Of a stretch of 64,000 bases of DNA, positions 43,789-54,410 are shown one piece after another. A model generated the notes under the pieces. That model did not search any database. It was not told where the DNA came from and saw only the letters and a list, made by a program, of their open reading frames with translations. Both the position numbers and the translations under genes were made by a program. The stretch comes from Methylocystis sp. SC2 (GTDB taxonomy: Bacteria > Pseudomonadota > Alphaproteobacteria > Rhizobiales > Beijerinckiaceae): NCBI RefSeq assembly GCF_000304315.1, contig NC_018485.1, positions 2,512,501 through 2,576,500 on the forward strand, written 5' to 3'. Position 1 is the first letter of the stretch, and each line of letters opens with the position of its first letter.

Positions 43789-45951
43789 TCAACGTCCAAA
43801 TAAACCGCGCATCGCCGCAAAAAGGCCCTTCGACCGCTCCTGAGCCGGCGGCGCCTGCGCGAGGCTATCGGCTTCGAGCCGCGCGGCGTCGAGTTCGACG
43901 CCGGCGCGCGCGACGAGCGCGGCGAGAGTCGGCGCTTCGTGCGGCGGCGTCCAGCCGCCGGCGCGCCGTAGGTCAAGATAGGCGTCGAGCGTGTCGGCGG
44001 CGTCCCTCGCGCCAGCTTCCGCAAAATGCGCGCGCGCCCGCTCGACCGCGGCGGCGTCGATGATGAGTCGCGCCGCCTTCGCCGCTTCGCGCCGGACGCC
44101 GTCGTCGATCGCCAGAGCGACGCGCGCCTCGCGCAACGCGGCGACGTCCGGCTCCTTCAACAGCGCGCGCATGAGCCGCGCCTCCTGCGTGGCGTCGACG
44201 CCCGCCGGCGCCATGCCTTGCGCGCCGCAGGCGTCGAGATAGCGCGCAAGCAGAGAGGCCGCGCCGCGCGCAGCGGCGGCTTCGGCGGAAAGCCGCGCGG
44301 ACTGCGCAAATTCGCCGCCCTCCGCAATCACTGCGCCAAGCGACGGGTCGGCGCAGAAGGCGCCATAGCCGCCGAGCTGCTGCAGACGCGCGCGCGCCGG
44401 CCCCGTGTCGCCGATGACGAGCGCGGCGAAGCTCGCTTGCGCCAAGGGCTCGAGCGCATCCCACAGGCCCGGCGGCTCGAAACGCGCAGCGACTTCCGCG
44501 CGCGCCAGAGCGCCGTTCAGCGATGCGACAAATTTGTCGCGCCGGCCTTTCAGACCTGCGGCGCGTTCCGCCACGGCGCGGGCGGCTGCGCCGGTCGCGG
44601 CGCGCGCGGCGTCGGCGGCGCGGCGCATGAGCTCGTCGAGAAGACCGTCGTCATCCGTCGCGCGGCGCGGCGCGAGCCCGTCGCCTTCAACGCGAAAAAG
44701 CCGCGCGAAGGCGGGGCCGCCGGGATCGCTCGGGGCGATGCCGAGATCGCCGGGCCCAGCGGCCGGGCAAACGACGCCAATGTCATCGCCAAGGGCCGCG
44801 CCGTAAAATTCGATCTCCGCGGTTTCGCCCATGCCGGGGGCGCTCTTCTCGCGGCTGCGGCGCAAGGCGATTCCATCGACCTCCGCCTCTTCGGAATCGA
44901 GAAGCAAGGCCAAGAGATTGCCGACGACGACCGGCTCCGCCGTTTCCGCCGCGTCCGGATGTTCCTGCGGATCGCCCGTCGCCTGCCGCAGGTCGTCGAA
45001 GGTGAGCGGATCCACGGCGGGTTCTCCCGCCGACCGCTGCTCGAGCGTCCAGCCTTTCAGCCGCCGACGCTGGTTCATCGCCAGCGCGACGCTGCATCGG
45101 CCGAGCAGGGTGGCGCTCTCTTCGATCGAATCGGGAATTCGCAGGCGAAGGACAATGCGCGGCGCGCCGGATTCGCGCAGCCAATGCTCCATGATGGCGA
45201 AGGGCGCCTCGCGCGCATCGGCCGCCGCCGTCGATTCGAACGGCGCCGCCTCCAGGACGAGCCGGCTTTGATAGGCCGGGAAGACGCGGCGCGCCGGCGC
45301 GAGGCGGATGACGACGGCGTTGTCGGCGCGTTCGACGACGCGGCGCTGGCCGATCGCCCATACCAATCGCGCGCCGGCCGCCGCGGTCTGCTCGCGCGAC
45401 AGCCGTTCGACGTCGCCCCGCGCCGGAAACGCCGCCAGCCGAAAGGCGACGGGGTCGGCGCCGCCGGCGTCCGGCAGCAAGGTCAGGAGCAGACGCCAGT
45501 CGCCGCCCTTGGGCAGCTCGCGCTCCGCGGAGAGCGCCAGGATGAGTTCGGCGCCGTCGGCGGCGGTCAGTCGGACGAATCGATGCTCAGCGGGCACATC
45601 AACGATAATGATGCGGGCGCGCCAGCGCGCGACGCCGATGACGTCGACGAGCGTGGGCGCGCTCGTAAAGCGCTCGTCGCGCGCCGACACGACCGTGAGT
45701 TCCGGCCGGACCGCCGCGCGTTCGGCGCCGTCGAACCAGCCGATGGCCAGCCGGCGCCGCCCATCCCAGTAATAGTCGAATTGCTCTCTCCACATTGACG
45801 GCCGCGCCCGAGCGTGAGGCATGGCGCCGTAGCCATGCGAAGCTGAAGTCCGGGGAAGCATATCCGCGCGCGCGGCAATCGCGCAATTCAGCGCCGTCGC
45901 GCGCGCGGCCGCGCGACATTCCGATGCCGCGCCATGACGTCGTTCCGCCAT
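43789..45951 (-). CDS. large protein of unknown function (up to 720 aa)
   Basis: An Ala/Arg-rich protein that I do not recognise. The first 300 residues contain beta-like segments (FDYYWDGRRRLAIGWFDG; LVDVIGVARWRARIIIVDVPAEHRFVRL) and the second half is helical and Ala-rich. Several starts are possible: ATG at 45951, 45861 or 45795; MWREQFDYYWDG at 45795 is the first point where protein-like sequence begins (668 aa). Coding is supported by GC-rich third positions and length; a long antisense frame also exists but is less protein-like. It ends 198 bases before the CZB-GGDEF gene. Confidence 0.6.
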   Translation of the reverse strand: MAERRHGAASECRAAARATALNCAIAARADMLPRTSASHGYGAMPHARARPSMWREQFDYYWDGRRRLAIGWFDGAERAAVRPELTVVSARDERFTSAPTLVDVIGVARWRARIIIVDVPAEHRFVRLTAADGAELILALSAERELPKGGDWRLLLTLLPDAGGADPVAFRLAAFPARGDVERLSREQTAAAGARLVWAIGQRRVVERADNAVVIRLAPARRVFPAYQSRLVLEAAPFESTAAADAREAPFAIMEHWLRESGAPRIVLRLRIPDSIEESATLLGRCSVALAMNQRRRLKGWTLEQRSAGEPAVDPLTFDDLRQATGDPQEHPDAAETAEPVVVGNLLALLLDSEEAEVDGIALRRSREKSAPGMGETAEIEFYGAALGDDIGVVCPAAGPGDLGIAPSDPGGPAFARLFRVEGDGLAPRRATDDDGLLDELMRRAADAARAATGAAARAVAERAAGLKGRRDKFVASLNGALARAEVAARFEPPGLWDALEPLAQASFAALVIGDTGPARARLQQLGGYGAFCADPSLGAVIAEGGEFAQSARLSAEAAAARGAASLLARYLDACGAQGMAPAGVDATQEARLMRALLKEPDVAALREARVALAIDDGVRREAAKAARLIIDAAAVERARAHFAEAGARDAADTLDAYLDLRRAGGWTPPHEAPTLAALVARAGVELDAARLEADSLAQAPPAQERSKGLFAAMRGLFGR

Positions 45952-46065
45952 AGAGTCCGCGTAAATGGCTTGAGACTATGAGTTAATCGCCGGTTAAAGC
46001 CTGTGAATTCGATAAAGGCGGAGTCTTGCGTTTAAGCTCAGCGTGACGCGGCCAATAAATCTCTC

Positions 46066-46755
46066 TCACTCGGACTCAATGAATCGATAGCCGACGCCGG
46101 GTTCGGTCACGATGATTTTGGGCGTCGCGGCGTTTTCTTCTATCTTCGCCCGTAGCTGGCCGATGAAGACGCGCAAATATTGGCTGTCGTTCTGATGCGC
46201 AGGCCCCCAAACGGTCTTGAGGATGTCCCGGTGCGTCAACGGTCGGCCCGAATGCCGCGTGAGAAAGGCCAAAAGGTCGAATTCCTTCGGCGTCAGTTTC
46301 ACCGGCGCGCCGTTTTTCGTCACCATGCGTCTATGCAAATTCACGACAAGCCCGTCGACCGCGACGCTGCCCGACTCCAAAGTCTTATCCTGCGCATGAC
46401 GTAAGGCCGTGCGCATGCGCGCCAGCAGCTCTCCCATGGCGAAGGGCTTCTCGACGTAATCATCCGCGCCGAGGTCGAGCGCGGCGATCTTTTCGGATTC
46501 CCGGTCGCGCGCCGAGAGAACGATCACCGGCGTTCGCGTAAGGATTCGCAGCTTTCGCAGCACTTCCTTGCCGTCCATGTCGGGAAGGCCGAGATCGAGG
46601 ATGATGAGATCGGGCGAATATTCGCCTATGGCCGCCAGCGCCTCGCGCCCTGTCGCCGCAGCGCGCGCCTCATAGCCGCTCGCCGCCAGCGAAGGCCGCA
46701 GGACGCGCTGTATTTGAGGTTCATCGTCGACGACGAGGACGCGCGCGCCGCTCAT
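46066..46755 (-). CDS. kdpE: KdpE response regulator
   Basis: A 229-aa OmpR-family regulator that activates the kdp operon when potassium is scarce or osmolarity is high. The receiver domain has the acidic residues Asp10/Asp11, phospho-acceptor Asp54 (IILDLGLPDMDG), and Lys in DYVEKPF; the C-terminal winged helix includes LTPKEFDLLAFLTRHSGRPL and ends GVGYRFIESE. Its ATG overlaps the kdpD stop by four bases. Gene order kdpF-A-B-C-D-E on one strand is the classical arrangement. Confidence 0.95.
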   Translation of the reverse strand: MSGARVLVVDDEPQIQRVLRPSLAASGYEARAAATGREALAAIGEYSPDLIILDLGLPDMDGKEVLRKLRILTRTPVIVLSARDRESEKIAALDLGADDYVEKPFAMGELLARMRTALRHAQDKTLESGSVAVDGLVVNLHRRMVTKNGAPVKLTPKEFDLLAFLTRHSGRPLTHRDILKTVWGPAHQNDSQYLRVFIGQLRAKIEENAATPKIIVTEPGVGYRFIESE

Positions 46756-49451
46756 GCCGCCACGCCCCGTCTTGATTCGCCCGCGGCGGGAAAACGCATG
46801 ATGAGTCTCGTGCCTCGACGGCGAGCGGCAGGGCTTTGCGCGACGATGGTTCCGCCCATGGCCCTGACCAGTCCGCGGCAGATTGAGAGTCCGAGGCCGG
46901 TGCCGGCCTTGCGGCCGTCAACACGCCCGCTGCGATAGAATTTCTCGAAAATGCGCTCGATGTCGGCCGTCTTCACGCCGGGCCCCTCGTCGGTCACGGT
47001 GATGACGACGTCGCCGCCTTCGCGCCGGGCGTGAACGATCGCGCCGGCGGGTCCGCCATATTTATGCGCATTGTCGATCAGATTGAAGAGAACCTGTCCG
47101 AGCAGATTGGCGTCGCCGCGAATAGGCGGAAGGTCGGGCGCGATGCTGATCGACGTCTCTTTGCCTGGGAAACTTCTCTTGGCTCTCTCGAGGACGCTGC
47201 GGATCACCTCGGCCACATCGACGAGATCGCTGCGCGGCGCCAGCGCGCCTGACTCGATGCGCGACATGTCGAGCATATTGGCGATGAAGCGCGACAGGCG
47301 CCCGGCCTCTTCTTCAATCGACAGCAGAAGATCCTTGCGATCCTCGGGCGGAAGCTTCTCGCCAAGTTCGCGCAGGCTCGTCACCGCGCCGGTGATCGAG
47401 GTCAGCGGCGTGCGCAGATCATGCGACAGGGCGGAGAGCAGAATCGTCCGTAGCTTTTCGTTTTCCTCGAGAGCCGCCGCCTTGACGGATTCGCCGACGA
47501 GCATCGAACGGTCGATCGCGATCGCGGTCTGTTCAAGCAGTGAAGAAATCGTGCTTTCCGCGGCGGCGGAAAGCGGCTCCTCGGGCGTCTTGGGCTCGAT
47601 CCCGCAAACGGCGACGACGCCGCGCGCCGTCGCGAGCGGCCGGAATTGGAAGCGCACATTCGGCAGCGTGTCCGTCCGCCATCCGGCGGGCTCGGATTTT
47701 TCGAGCGCCCAACGGGCGGCGGCAAGTTCGCCGGCGTCCATCCGATCGACCGGCGGCCAGGCCGCCGACACTTTCAAACCGCCCTCTTCGGGGATCAGCA
47801 TGATGACGCTGGACGCTTCGCCGGCTTTCTGAATCTGCAGCGTGGAGGCCCAGAGAATGTCGTCGAGCGTCGTTATCGTGGAGAGTTTGCGAGAGAATTC
47901 GAACAGCGACTGCACGGCTTGAGACCGCTGCCGCATGTTTTGCGCATAAGTGCGCATTTTGCTCGCGAGCATTCCCGTTATGACGGCGACCACCAACGCG
48001 ACGACGAGCGTCAGGAATTCCTGCGGTTGCGAAATGGTGAGTTCATAGCGCGGACTGAAAAAGAAAAAGTCGCAGGCGAGAAAGGACAGAACCGCAGCAA
48101 TGATCGCGGACCACATCCCGAGCCACACGGCGCAAAGCACGACGGGAAGCAGAAAGACGACCGACGGATTAACGAGGCCGAGCCAGCGCTCTAGCCCATG
48201 ACCGACCAGGACCGTCATCATGACGGAGACCGCGGCGCCGCCGAAGCCGAGCCATGTCTGTGACAGGGTCGGCAATTTCCAAGCCTGTCGGCTTTGCGGC
48301 GGGCCGTCCTCCTGCACGACGACGTGAACCGCGATATCGGTCGACCGCCGAAGAATCTCGTCGGTCAGCGAGCGCCGCAGCAGTCGAGAAAAAGGCCGCG
48401 CGCGCGAGCGGCCCAAGACGATCTGCGTGATATTCTCGCGTCGCGCGAAACTCAGCGCTTCGCCTGCGAGATCGTCGCCTGGCGTGCGGGCGATTTCCGC
48501 CCCCAGCCGTTCCGCGAGCCTGAGCGCCTGGTCGACGCTTCGCACGACTTCAGCAGAGTCTTCGTCCTGGCCGCCGCGCTCGACGTAAAGCGCGATCCAG
48601 GTGGCGTTGAGGGCCGTGGCGAGGCGCGCGCCGGCGCGAACCACCGCCTCGGAGTTTGCATCACGGCCGACGCAGACAAGCAGGCGTTCCGACGTCGCCC
48701 AGGGGCCTTCGATCGCGCCTTGCCGAAGGAAGTCGACCATCTGGTCGTCGACGCGTTCCGCGGTTCGACGCAGCGCGAGTTCGCGCAGCGCCGTGAGGTT
48801 GCGCGGCGTGAAGAAATTCTGCGTCGCGCGTCTCGCGGTCTCGGGAACATAGACCTTGCCATCCTTCAGTCGCTGCAGCAGTTCTTCCGGCGTGATGTCG
48901 ACAAGGATGACGTCGGCGGCGTTCTGGAGGACTCGATCCGGCACCGTCTCACGCACTGCGACGCCGGTGACGCGGGAGACGACGTCGGCGAGGCTTTCCA
49001 GATGCTGAACATTGAGCGTGGTCCATATGTCGATGCCGACATCCAGCAGCTCTTCGACGTCCTGCCAACGTTTGGGGTGCCGGCTATCGGGCGCGTTGGT
49101 GTGCGCGAGTTCATCGACGAGGATGAGCTGAGGCTTTCGCGCGAGCGCCGCGTCGATATCGAATTCCTCGATGATCCGACCGCGATAGTCGCATTTGCGG
49201 CGTGGCAGAGTCTCAAGACCGTTGAGGAGCGCTTGCGTCTCGGCGCGCCCGTGCGTTTCCGCTACGCCTACGACAACGTCGACGCCCTCAGCCTTGGCCG
49301 TCTGCGCGCGCGCCAGCATCGCATAGGTCTTGCCGACGCCGGGCGCGGCGCCGAGGAACACACGAAGTTTCCCTTTGCTCTCCTTGTCGCTCAGGGCAAG
49401 GAGCGCATCGGGGTCGGGTCGTCGGTCGAAATCTCCGTCGTCGCGGGCCAA
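46752..49451 (-). CDS. kdpD: KdpD sensor histidine kinase
   Basis: An 899-aa sensor. Domains: KdpD N-terminal ATP-binding region with Walker A LGAAPGVGKTYAML (about 33-46) and VGVAETHGR, a USP-like domain (about 250-370; LVCVGRDANSEAVVRAGARLA), four membrane helices (about 395-500), a GAF-like domain (about 515-650), and the kinase with His677 in LSHDLRTPLTSI and N/G boxes NLIDNAHKYGG, DEGPGV, GTGLGLSICRGLV. The start is a TTG at 49451, with a stop just upstream in frame and AAGG at a suitable distance. Confidence 0.95.
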   Translation of the reverse strand: MARDDGDFDRRPDPDALLALSDKESKGKLRVFLGAAPGVGKTYAMLARAQTAKAEGVDVVVGVAETHGRAETQALLNGLETLPRRKCDYRGRIIEEFDIDAALARKPQLILVDELAHTNAPDSRHPKRWQDVEELLDVGIDIWTTLNVQHLESLADVVSRVTGVAVRETVPDRVLQNAADVILVDITPEELLQRLKDGKVYVPETARRATQNFFTPRNLTALRELALRRTAERVDDQMVDFLRQGAIEGPWATSERLLVCVGRDANSEAVVRAGARLATALNATWIALYVERGGQDEDSAEVVRSVDQALRLAERLGAEIARTPGDDLAGEALSFARRENITQIVLGRSRARPFSRLLRRSLTDEILRRSTDIAVHVVVQEDGPPQSRQAWKLPTLSQTWLGFGGAAVSVMMTVLVGHGLERWLGLVNPSVVFLLPVVLCAVWLGMWSAIIAAVLSFLACDFFFFSPRYELTISQPQEFLTLVVALVVAVITGMLASKMRTYAQNMRQRSQAVQSLFEFSRKLSTITTLDDILWASTLQIQKAGEASSVIMLIPEEGGLKVSAAWPPVDRMDAGELAAARWALEKSEPAGWRTDTLPNVRFQFRPLATARGVVAVCGIEPKTPEEPLSAAAESTISSLLEQTAIAIDRSMLVGESVKAAALEENEKLRTILLSALSHDLRTPLTSITGAVTSLRELGEKLPPEDRKDLLLSIEEEAGRLSRFIANMLDMSRIESGALAPRSDLVDVAEVIRSVLERAKRSFPGKETSISIAPDLPPIRGDANLLGQVLFNLIDNAHKYGGPAGAIVHARREGGDVVITVTDEGPGVKTADIERIFEKFYRSGRVDGRKAGTGLGLSICRGLVRAMGGTIVAQSPAARRRGTRLIMRFPAAGESRRGVAA

Positions 49452-49478
49452 AGACGTCTACCTTCTCGGGCGTCACCT

Positions 49479-50078
49479 CTATTGTAAGCGATCAAGAGCC
49501 AAATTCAGCAAGAGCACATTTACGCGCGGCTCGCCGATCGCGCCAAGAAGGCGCCCTTCGACATGCGCTTCGACAATAGCGCGCACCTGCGACTCGCTGA
49601 GATTGCGCGCCCTGGCGACGGCCGCCGCCTGAGCCAGCGCGAACTGTGGCGAAATATGCGGATCAAGGCCGGAGGCGGATGTCGTTGCGGCGTCGGCGGC
49701 GACGACGTCAATTCGGCCGGCGGAAAATTCCGCCTCGATCGCGGCGTTGACGCGGTCGACGAGCTTCTTCGACGTCGGCCCGAGATTGGAGCCCATCGAG
49801 TTCGCCGCATTGTAGGGGGCCTCGACGGTCTTGGAAGGATCAGCCGGGTCGGCGCCTGTCGTCGCCGAAGGCCGGCCGTGAAAATAGCGATCGGAGGCGA
49901 AGTTCTGTCCGATCAGCGACGAGCCGACCACTGTTCCATCGCGTTCGATCACGCTTCCATTCGCCTGCGTCGGCAGGGCGAGTTGGGCGACGCCGGTGAT
50001 CGCGAGCGGATAAGCGAGTCCGGTCAAGGCGGTGAAGAGAACGATCATGACGATCGCCGGGCGAATTTGGGAGAGCAT
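49479..50078 (-). CDS. kdpC: KdpC, potassium-transporting ATPase subunit C
   Basis: A 199-aa subunit that stabilises the KdpFABC complex. It has one N-terminal membrane helix ([25 protein letters not shown]) and a periplasmic domain with [25 protein letters not shown] and [27 protein letters not shown], both family signatures. It starts 11 bases after kdpB and is followed by kdpD after 27 bases. Confidence 0.96.
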   Translation of the reverse strand: MLSQIRPAIVMIVLFTALTGLAYPLAITGVAQLALPTQANGSVIERDGTVVGSSLIGQNFASDRYFHGRPSATTGADPADPSKTVEAPYNAANSMGSNLGPTSKKLVDRVNAAIEAEFSAGRIDVVAADAATTSASGLDPHISPQFALAQAAAVARARNLSESQVRAIVEAHVEGRLLGAIGEPRVNVLLLNLALDRLQ

Positions 50079-50089
50079 CCGAGAGCTCC

Positions 50090-52138
50090 TTACGCGAGAT
50101 GAATGGCCGAGACGGCGAGGTCGATGAGCTTGATGCCGATGAAGGGCGCGACAAGCCCGCCGAGCCCGTAGATCAGCAGATTTCGCCGCAACAAGGCGGC
50201 GGCGCCCACGGGCCGGTAGGGGACGCCCTTCAGCGCGAGCGGGATGAGCGCGATAATGATGAGCGCGTTGAAGATCACCGCCGAGAGGATGGCCGACTGC
50301 GGCGAGGCGAGCTTCATGACGTTGATCGCCTCCAGTTCCGGATAGGCGACGACGAACAGCGCGGGGATGATCGCGAAATATTTGGCGACGTCGTTGGCGA
50401 TCGAGAAGGTGGTCAACGAGCCGCGCGTCATCAGCAGCTGTTTGCCGATCGCGACGATTTCGATGAGCTTTGTCGGGTCGCTGTCGAGGTCGACCATATT
50501 GCCGGCTTCGCGCGCCGCCTGCGTGCCCGTCTGCATGGCGACGCCGACATCCGCCTGGGCGAGCGCCGGCGCGTCATTGGTGCCGTCGCCGCACATGGCG
50601 ATCAGGCGGCCGCCCTGCTGCTCCCTGCGGATATAGGCGAGTTTGTCTTCGGGTTTGGCTTGCGCGATGAAATCGTCGACCCCCGCTTCGCCGGCGATCG
50701 CCGCGGCGGTGATCGGATTGTCGCCGGTGACCATCACGGTTTTGACGCCCATCGCGCGCAAGGCGGCGAAGCGCGATTTTATGTCGGGCTTGATGATGTC
50801 TTTGAGATGAATGACGCCCAGCAGCATGCCGTTTTCCGACACAGCGAGGGGCGTGCCGCCCGAACGCGAGATGCGCTCGACCGCGCCTTCGAAATCAACG
50901 GGAACGGACTTAGCGTGCGCCGCGACCGCGTCGACGGCGCCCTTGCGCAGCGTCCGGCCGGGAAGGTCAACGCCGGAAATGCGGGTGTGCGCCGAAAAGG
51001 CGACGATTTGCGCGTCCGGTCCGAGGTCTGGCGCCGAAGAGCCAAGCGCGCTTTTGGCCAGAGCGACGATGGAGCGCCCCTCCGGCGTTTCATCCGCGAG
51101 CGAAGCAAGCAGCGCCGCTTCGACGAAAGCATGTTCCGAAACGCCTTCGACCGGAACGAACTCGTCGGCCATGCGATTGCCGAAGGTGATGGTGCCGGTC
51201 TTGTCGAGGAGCAGCGTGTCAACGTCGCCCGCCGCCTCCACCGCGCGACCCGAGGTGGCGATGACGTTGAAGCGGATCAGCCGGTCCATGCCGGCGATGC
51301 CGATCGCCGACAACAGTCCGCCGATCGTCGTCGGGATCAGACAGACGAGCAGCGCAATCAGCACGGTGACCGAAATCGCCGCGCCGGAGTAGATCGCAAG
51401 CGGCCAAAGCGTCACGCAGACGATCAAGAAAATGATGGTCAGCCCGGACAGGAGAATCGACAGCGCAAGTTCGTTCGGCGTTTTCTGCCGCTGCGCGCCT
51501 TCGACGAGCGCGATCATCCGATCGATGAAGGTCGAACCGGGCGCCGCGGTGATCTTGACCTTGATCCAGTCGGAGAGAACCGTCGTGCCGCCGGTCACGG
51601 CGGAACGGTCGCCGCCCGCCTCGCGGATGACCGGCGCGGACTCGCCTGTGATCGCCGACTCATTGACCGAGGCGACGCCTTCGATCACTTCGCCGTCGCC
51701 GGGGATGAGTTCGCCCGCCTCGACCAGCACCAGGTCGCCGAGTTTGAGATCGAGCGCCGACACGCCTTCATAGACGTCCTTCATGCCGCTCTTGTTCTGC
51801 GGATCAAGCAACCGTTTGGCGTGTGAATCGCTGCGCGTCCTGCGCAAAGCGTCCGCCTGCGCCTTTCCGCGTCCCTCCGCCACCGCTTCGGCGAAATTGG
51901 CGAAGAGCACGGTGAACCACAGCCAGGCGGCGATCTGTCCCGAGAAAAAGGCGGCGCCGTTCTGCGCAATGAGATCGCGCACAAAGAAGGCCGTGACGAC
52001 CGCCGACACGATTTCCGTGACGAAGATCACCGGATTGCGGGCGAGGCGTCTCGGATCGAGCTTCTTGAAGGCGTCGATGGCGGCGCGCTTGGTGATCGCG
52101 GCGTCGAATAGACCGGGAGCGGCGACCTTATGCGACAT
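50090..52138 (-). CDS. kdpB: KdpB, potassium-transporting P-type ATPase catalytic subunit
   Basis: A 682-aa P-type ATPase. The phosphorylated aspartate is Asp312 in DKTGT ([13 protein letters not shown]), the actuator loop has TGES (SAITGESAP), and the hinge has [16 protein letters not shown]. Six to seven membrane helices are visible. Family-specific [18 protein letters not shown] precedes the phosphorylation site. It is the ATP-hydrolysing partner of KdpA in high-affinity K+ import. Confidence 0.97.
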   Translation of the reverse strand: MSHKVAAPGLFDAAITKRAAIDAFKKLDPRRLARNPVIFVTEIVSAVVTAFFVRDLIAQNGAAFFSGQIAAWLWFTVLFANFAEAVAEGRGKAQADALRRTRSDSHAKRLLDPQNKSGMKDVYEGVSALDLKLGDLVLVEAGELIPGDGEVIEGVASVNESAITGESAPVIREAGGDRSAVTGGTTVLSDWIKVKITAAPGSTFIDRMIALVEGAQRQKTPNELALSILLSGLTIIFLIVCVTLWPLAIYSGAAISVTVLIALLVCLIPTTIGGLLSAIGIAGMDRLIRFNVIATSGRAVEAAGDVDTLLLDKTGTITFGNRMADEFVPVEGVSEHAFVEAALLASLADETPEGRSIVALAKSALGSSAPDLGPDAQIVAFSAHTRISGVDLPGRTLRKGAVDAVAAHAKSVPVDFEGAVERISRSGGTPLAVSENGMLLGVIHLKDIIKPDIKSRFAALRAMGVKTVMVTGDNPITAAAIAGEAGVDDFIAQAKPEDKLAYIRREQQGGRLIAMCGDGTNDAPALAQADVGVAMQTGTQAAREAGNMVDLDSDPTKLIEIVAIGKQLLMTRGSLTTFSIANDVAKYFAIIPALFVVAYPELEAINVMKLASPQSAILSAVIFNALIIIALIPLALKGVPYRPVGAAALLRRNLLIYGLGGLVAPFIGIKLIDLAVSAIHLA

Positions 52139-52150
52139 CTGGCATGCTCC

Positions 52151-53860
52151 TTAGAAGGTTTTTCCGGCCAGCAGCGCGAAATGCTCGACGATGGGGCCGA
52201 GCGCGAGCGCCGGGAAATATTGCAGCAGATAGAGGATGACGATGACGCCGAGCAGCAGGCCAATGAAGAGAGGCCCATGCGTCGGGAAGGTTCCCACCGA
52301 GGCGACGCCCTTCTTTTTCGCCGCGAACGCGCCGGCGATCGCCAACACGGGAATGACGAAGGCGAAGCGTCCGAGCAGCATGGCGACGCCGAGCGTCGTG
52401 TTGTACCAAGGCGTATTGCCCGTCAGGCCTGCGAAAGCCGATCCGTTGTTGTCCGTGGTCGAAGCGAATGCGTAGAGGATTTCGGAAAGCCCGTGCGGGC
52501 CGGCGTTGTTCAGACTGGCGAGGCCGGTCTGAAGCATGACTGAAACGCCGGTGAAGACAAGCACGCTGAGCGGATAGATCAGCACCGCCAGCATCGCGAG
52601 CTTCATCTCGCGCGTCTCGATCTTCTTGCCGAGATATTCCGGCGTGCGGCCGACCATAAGCCCGGCGATGAAAACGGCGATGATCGCCAGCACCAGAAAA
52701 CCGTAGAGCCCGGCGCCGACGCCTCCGGGCGCGATGCTGCCCATCAGCATGTTGAACAGGGGCACGAGACCGCCGAGCGGCATGAAGGAGTCGTGCATCG
52801 CGTTGACGGCGCCGCAGCTCGTGCCTGTCGTCGACGCGGCGAATAGCGCGCTCATCGCAGGGCCGAAGCGGACCTCCTTGCCTTCCATATTGCCGGGCGA
52901 CGGATCGACGCCGATCTCGGTCAGCAACGGATTGCCGCCCGCCTCGGCCCAGTAAGCGACCAGAACGCCCGCGACGAGCACGATCATCATGGTGACGGCG
53001 ATCGCGCGACCCTGTCGATAATCAAAGACGGCGCGCCCGAAGGCGAAGGCCGTCGCGAAGGGGATGACGAGCAGAGCCCAGATTTCCAGCATGTTGGAAA
53101 GGGCGTTCGGGCTCTCGAAAGGATGCGCGGAATTGGCGTTGAAGAAGCCGCCGCCATTGGTGCCGAGCTCCTTGATCGCCTCTTGGCTGGCGACCGGGCC
53201 GATGGCCAGCGTCTGCTTGGCGCCCTCGAGCGTCGTCGCTTCGATCGAGCCTTGCAGCGTTTGCGGCACGCCGAGCGCGACGAGGGCGAGCGCGACGACG
53301 ATCGACATCGGCAGGAGCACGTAAAGCGTCGAACGCGTGAGGTCGACCCAGAAATTGCCGATGGTCGGCGATTCGGCGCGCGAGAAACCGCGCACCAGCG
53401 CAAACGCCATCGCAAGGCCCGTCGCGGCGGACACAAAATTATGCACCGTGAGGCCGAGCATTTGCGTCAGATGGCTCATCGTCGACTCGCCGCCGTAGTT
53501 TTGCCAATTGGTGTTGGTGACGAAGCTTATCGACGTGTTGAAGGCGAGGTCGGCGGGAACCCCGCCAAAGCCCTGAGGATTGAGCGGCAGATAAGCTTGC
53601 AACCGCTGCAACGCGTAAAGCGAAACAAAGCCGATCACGCTGAAGGCGAGCATCGCCATCGTGTAGGCAAGCCAGTTTTGCTCCCGCGCAGGATCGACGC
53701 CCGCGAGTCTGTAGAAGACGCGTTCGATAGGCGCGAGCGCCGGCGTCAGCAGGTTTTGCTCGCCTGCGAGAACTCTTGCGACATAGCCGCCGAGCGGAAT
53801 CGCGGCGACGATGACGGCCACGAGGACGATGGCGATCTGCGCCAGCCCAATCGGAGTCAT
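52151..53860 (-). CDS. kdpA: KdpA, potassium-translocating subunit
   Basis: A 569-aa membrane protein with about ten helices that binds and translocates K+. Selectivity-filter-type sequences are seen as [43 protein letters not shown] and [11 protein letters not shown]. The small kdpF lies 33 bases upstream and kdpB 12 bases downstream. Confidence 0.96.
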   Translation of the reverse strand: MTPIGLAQIAIVLVAVIVAAIPLGGYVARVLAGEQNLLTPALAPIERVFYRLAGVDPAREQNWLAYTMAMLAFSVIGFVSLYALQRLQAYLPLNPQGFGGVPADLAFNTSISFVTNTNWQNYGGESTMSHLTQMLGLTVHNFVSAATGLAMAFALVRGFSRAESPTIGNFWVDLTRSTLYVLLPMSIVVALALVALGVPQTLQGSIEATTLEGAKQTLAIGPVASQEAIKELGTNGGGFFNANSAHPFESPNALSNMLEIWALLVIPFATAFAFGRAVFDYRQGRAIAVTMMIVLVAGVLVAYWAEAGGNPLLTEIGVDPSPGNMEGKEVRFGPAMSALFAASTTGTSCGAVNAMHDSFMPLGGLVPLFNMLMGSIAPGGVGAGLYGFLVLAIIAVFIAGLMVGRTPEYLGKKIETREMKLAMLAVLIYPLSVLVFTGVSVMLQTGLASLNNAGPHGLSEILYAFASTTDNNGSAFAGLTGNTPWYNTTLGVAMLLGRFAFVIPVLAIAGAFAAKKKGVASVGTFPTHGPLFIGLLLGVIVILYLLQYFPALALGPIVEHFALLAGKTF

Positions 53861-53893
53861 TGGCGAAACGCCCGGCTTTTCGCCGGGCCTCCT

Positions 53894-53980
53894 TTAGAAT
53901 TTTTCGGGGTGAAGCAGCGTGTAGACGAGGTAGACGCCGAGCAGAACGGCGACGATCAGTCCGATGACAGGTTCAAACAT
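53894..53980 (-). CDS. kdpF: KdpF, small subunit of potassium-transporting ATPase
   Basis: A 28-aa single-helix protein (MFEPVIGLIVAVLLGVY then LVYTLLHPEKF) that matches KdpF, which stabilises the KdpFABC complex. A GGGAGAAC ribosome binding site precedes the ATG. The sequence ending HPEKF is characteristic. It lies between kdpA and a further tiny ORF. Confidence 0.93.
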   Translation of the reverse strand: MFEPVIGLIVAVLLGVYLVYTLLHPEKF

Positions 53981-53990
53981 GCGGTTCTCC

Positions 53991-54074
53991 CTAAAGACGC
54001 CCGCAGGCCCGCGCATAGGCGCCAACGACCGCAAAAAGGAAAAGACCGAGGCCAACGTATAGAATATCGAGCAT
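53991..54074 (-). CDS. 27-residue membrane peptide upstream of kdpF
   Basis: Encodes MLDILYVGLGLFLFAVVG then AYARACGRL with GGAGAGGACAC before the ATG. Similar short peptides ending in a ...ACxRL motif commonly precede kdpF in alphaproteobacterial kdp operons. Its role is unknown; a stabilising or regulatory membrane part of the pump is possible. Confidence 0.7.
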   Translation of the reverse strand: MLDILYVGLGLFLFAVVGAYARACGRL

Positions 54075-54089
54075 GTGTCCTCTCCGCGC

Positions 54090-54203
54090 TCACCGGCGCC
54101 GTGAATCAACGCGCGCACGCCGCGCGCGCCTCTCCTGAACCAGATTATTCGCGATCACAAAGATAAAGGCCGCGACGCCGAGGCCAATGAGGGATAGAGG
54201 CAT
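54090..54203 (-). CDS. possible 37-residue membrane peptide at head of kdp operon
   Basis: Encodes MPLSLIGLGVAAFIFVIAN then NLVQERRARRARVDSRRR: one hydrophobic helix followed by a strongly basic tail. The ribosome binding site is weak (GTGAG). It ends 16 bases before the 27-residue peptide and is in the same direction, so it may be the first gene of the operon. Low certainty. Confidence 0.42.
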   Translation of the reverse strand: MPLSLIGLGVAAFIFVIANNLVQERRARRARVDSRRR

Positions 54204-54410
54204 GAGCGCATCTCACTTTAATGTCGCGCTCTCGCTTCGGTCTTCACCAAACGAGAATGACGAACCGCAAATTGCGCGGGAACGATGTAAAGGCGCTATT
54301 AGGATTTCGGGCGGGCGAGGCCGCTCACCGGGCGCTCGCTCGCGGGTCGTCTCGGGCGGCAAGCAGATGGATCGATTAGGCGGCAACCAAACGACAGTCG
54401 CATCGTATAA

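Noticed and set aside
44026..45798. 590-codon plus-strand frame opposite the 720-aa unknown protein
   Set aside because: Rich in Arg/Gly with no structural pattern; the minus frame looks more protein-like, though this was the least clear choice and is flagged in the findings.
50099..51826. 575-codon plus-strand frame opposite kdpB
   Set aside because: Clearly a shadow of the P-type ATPase gene.
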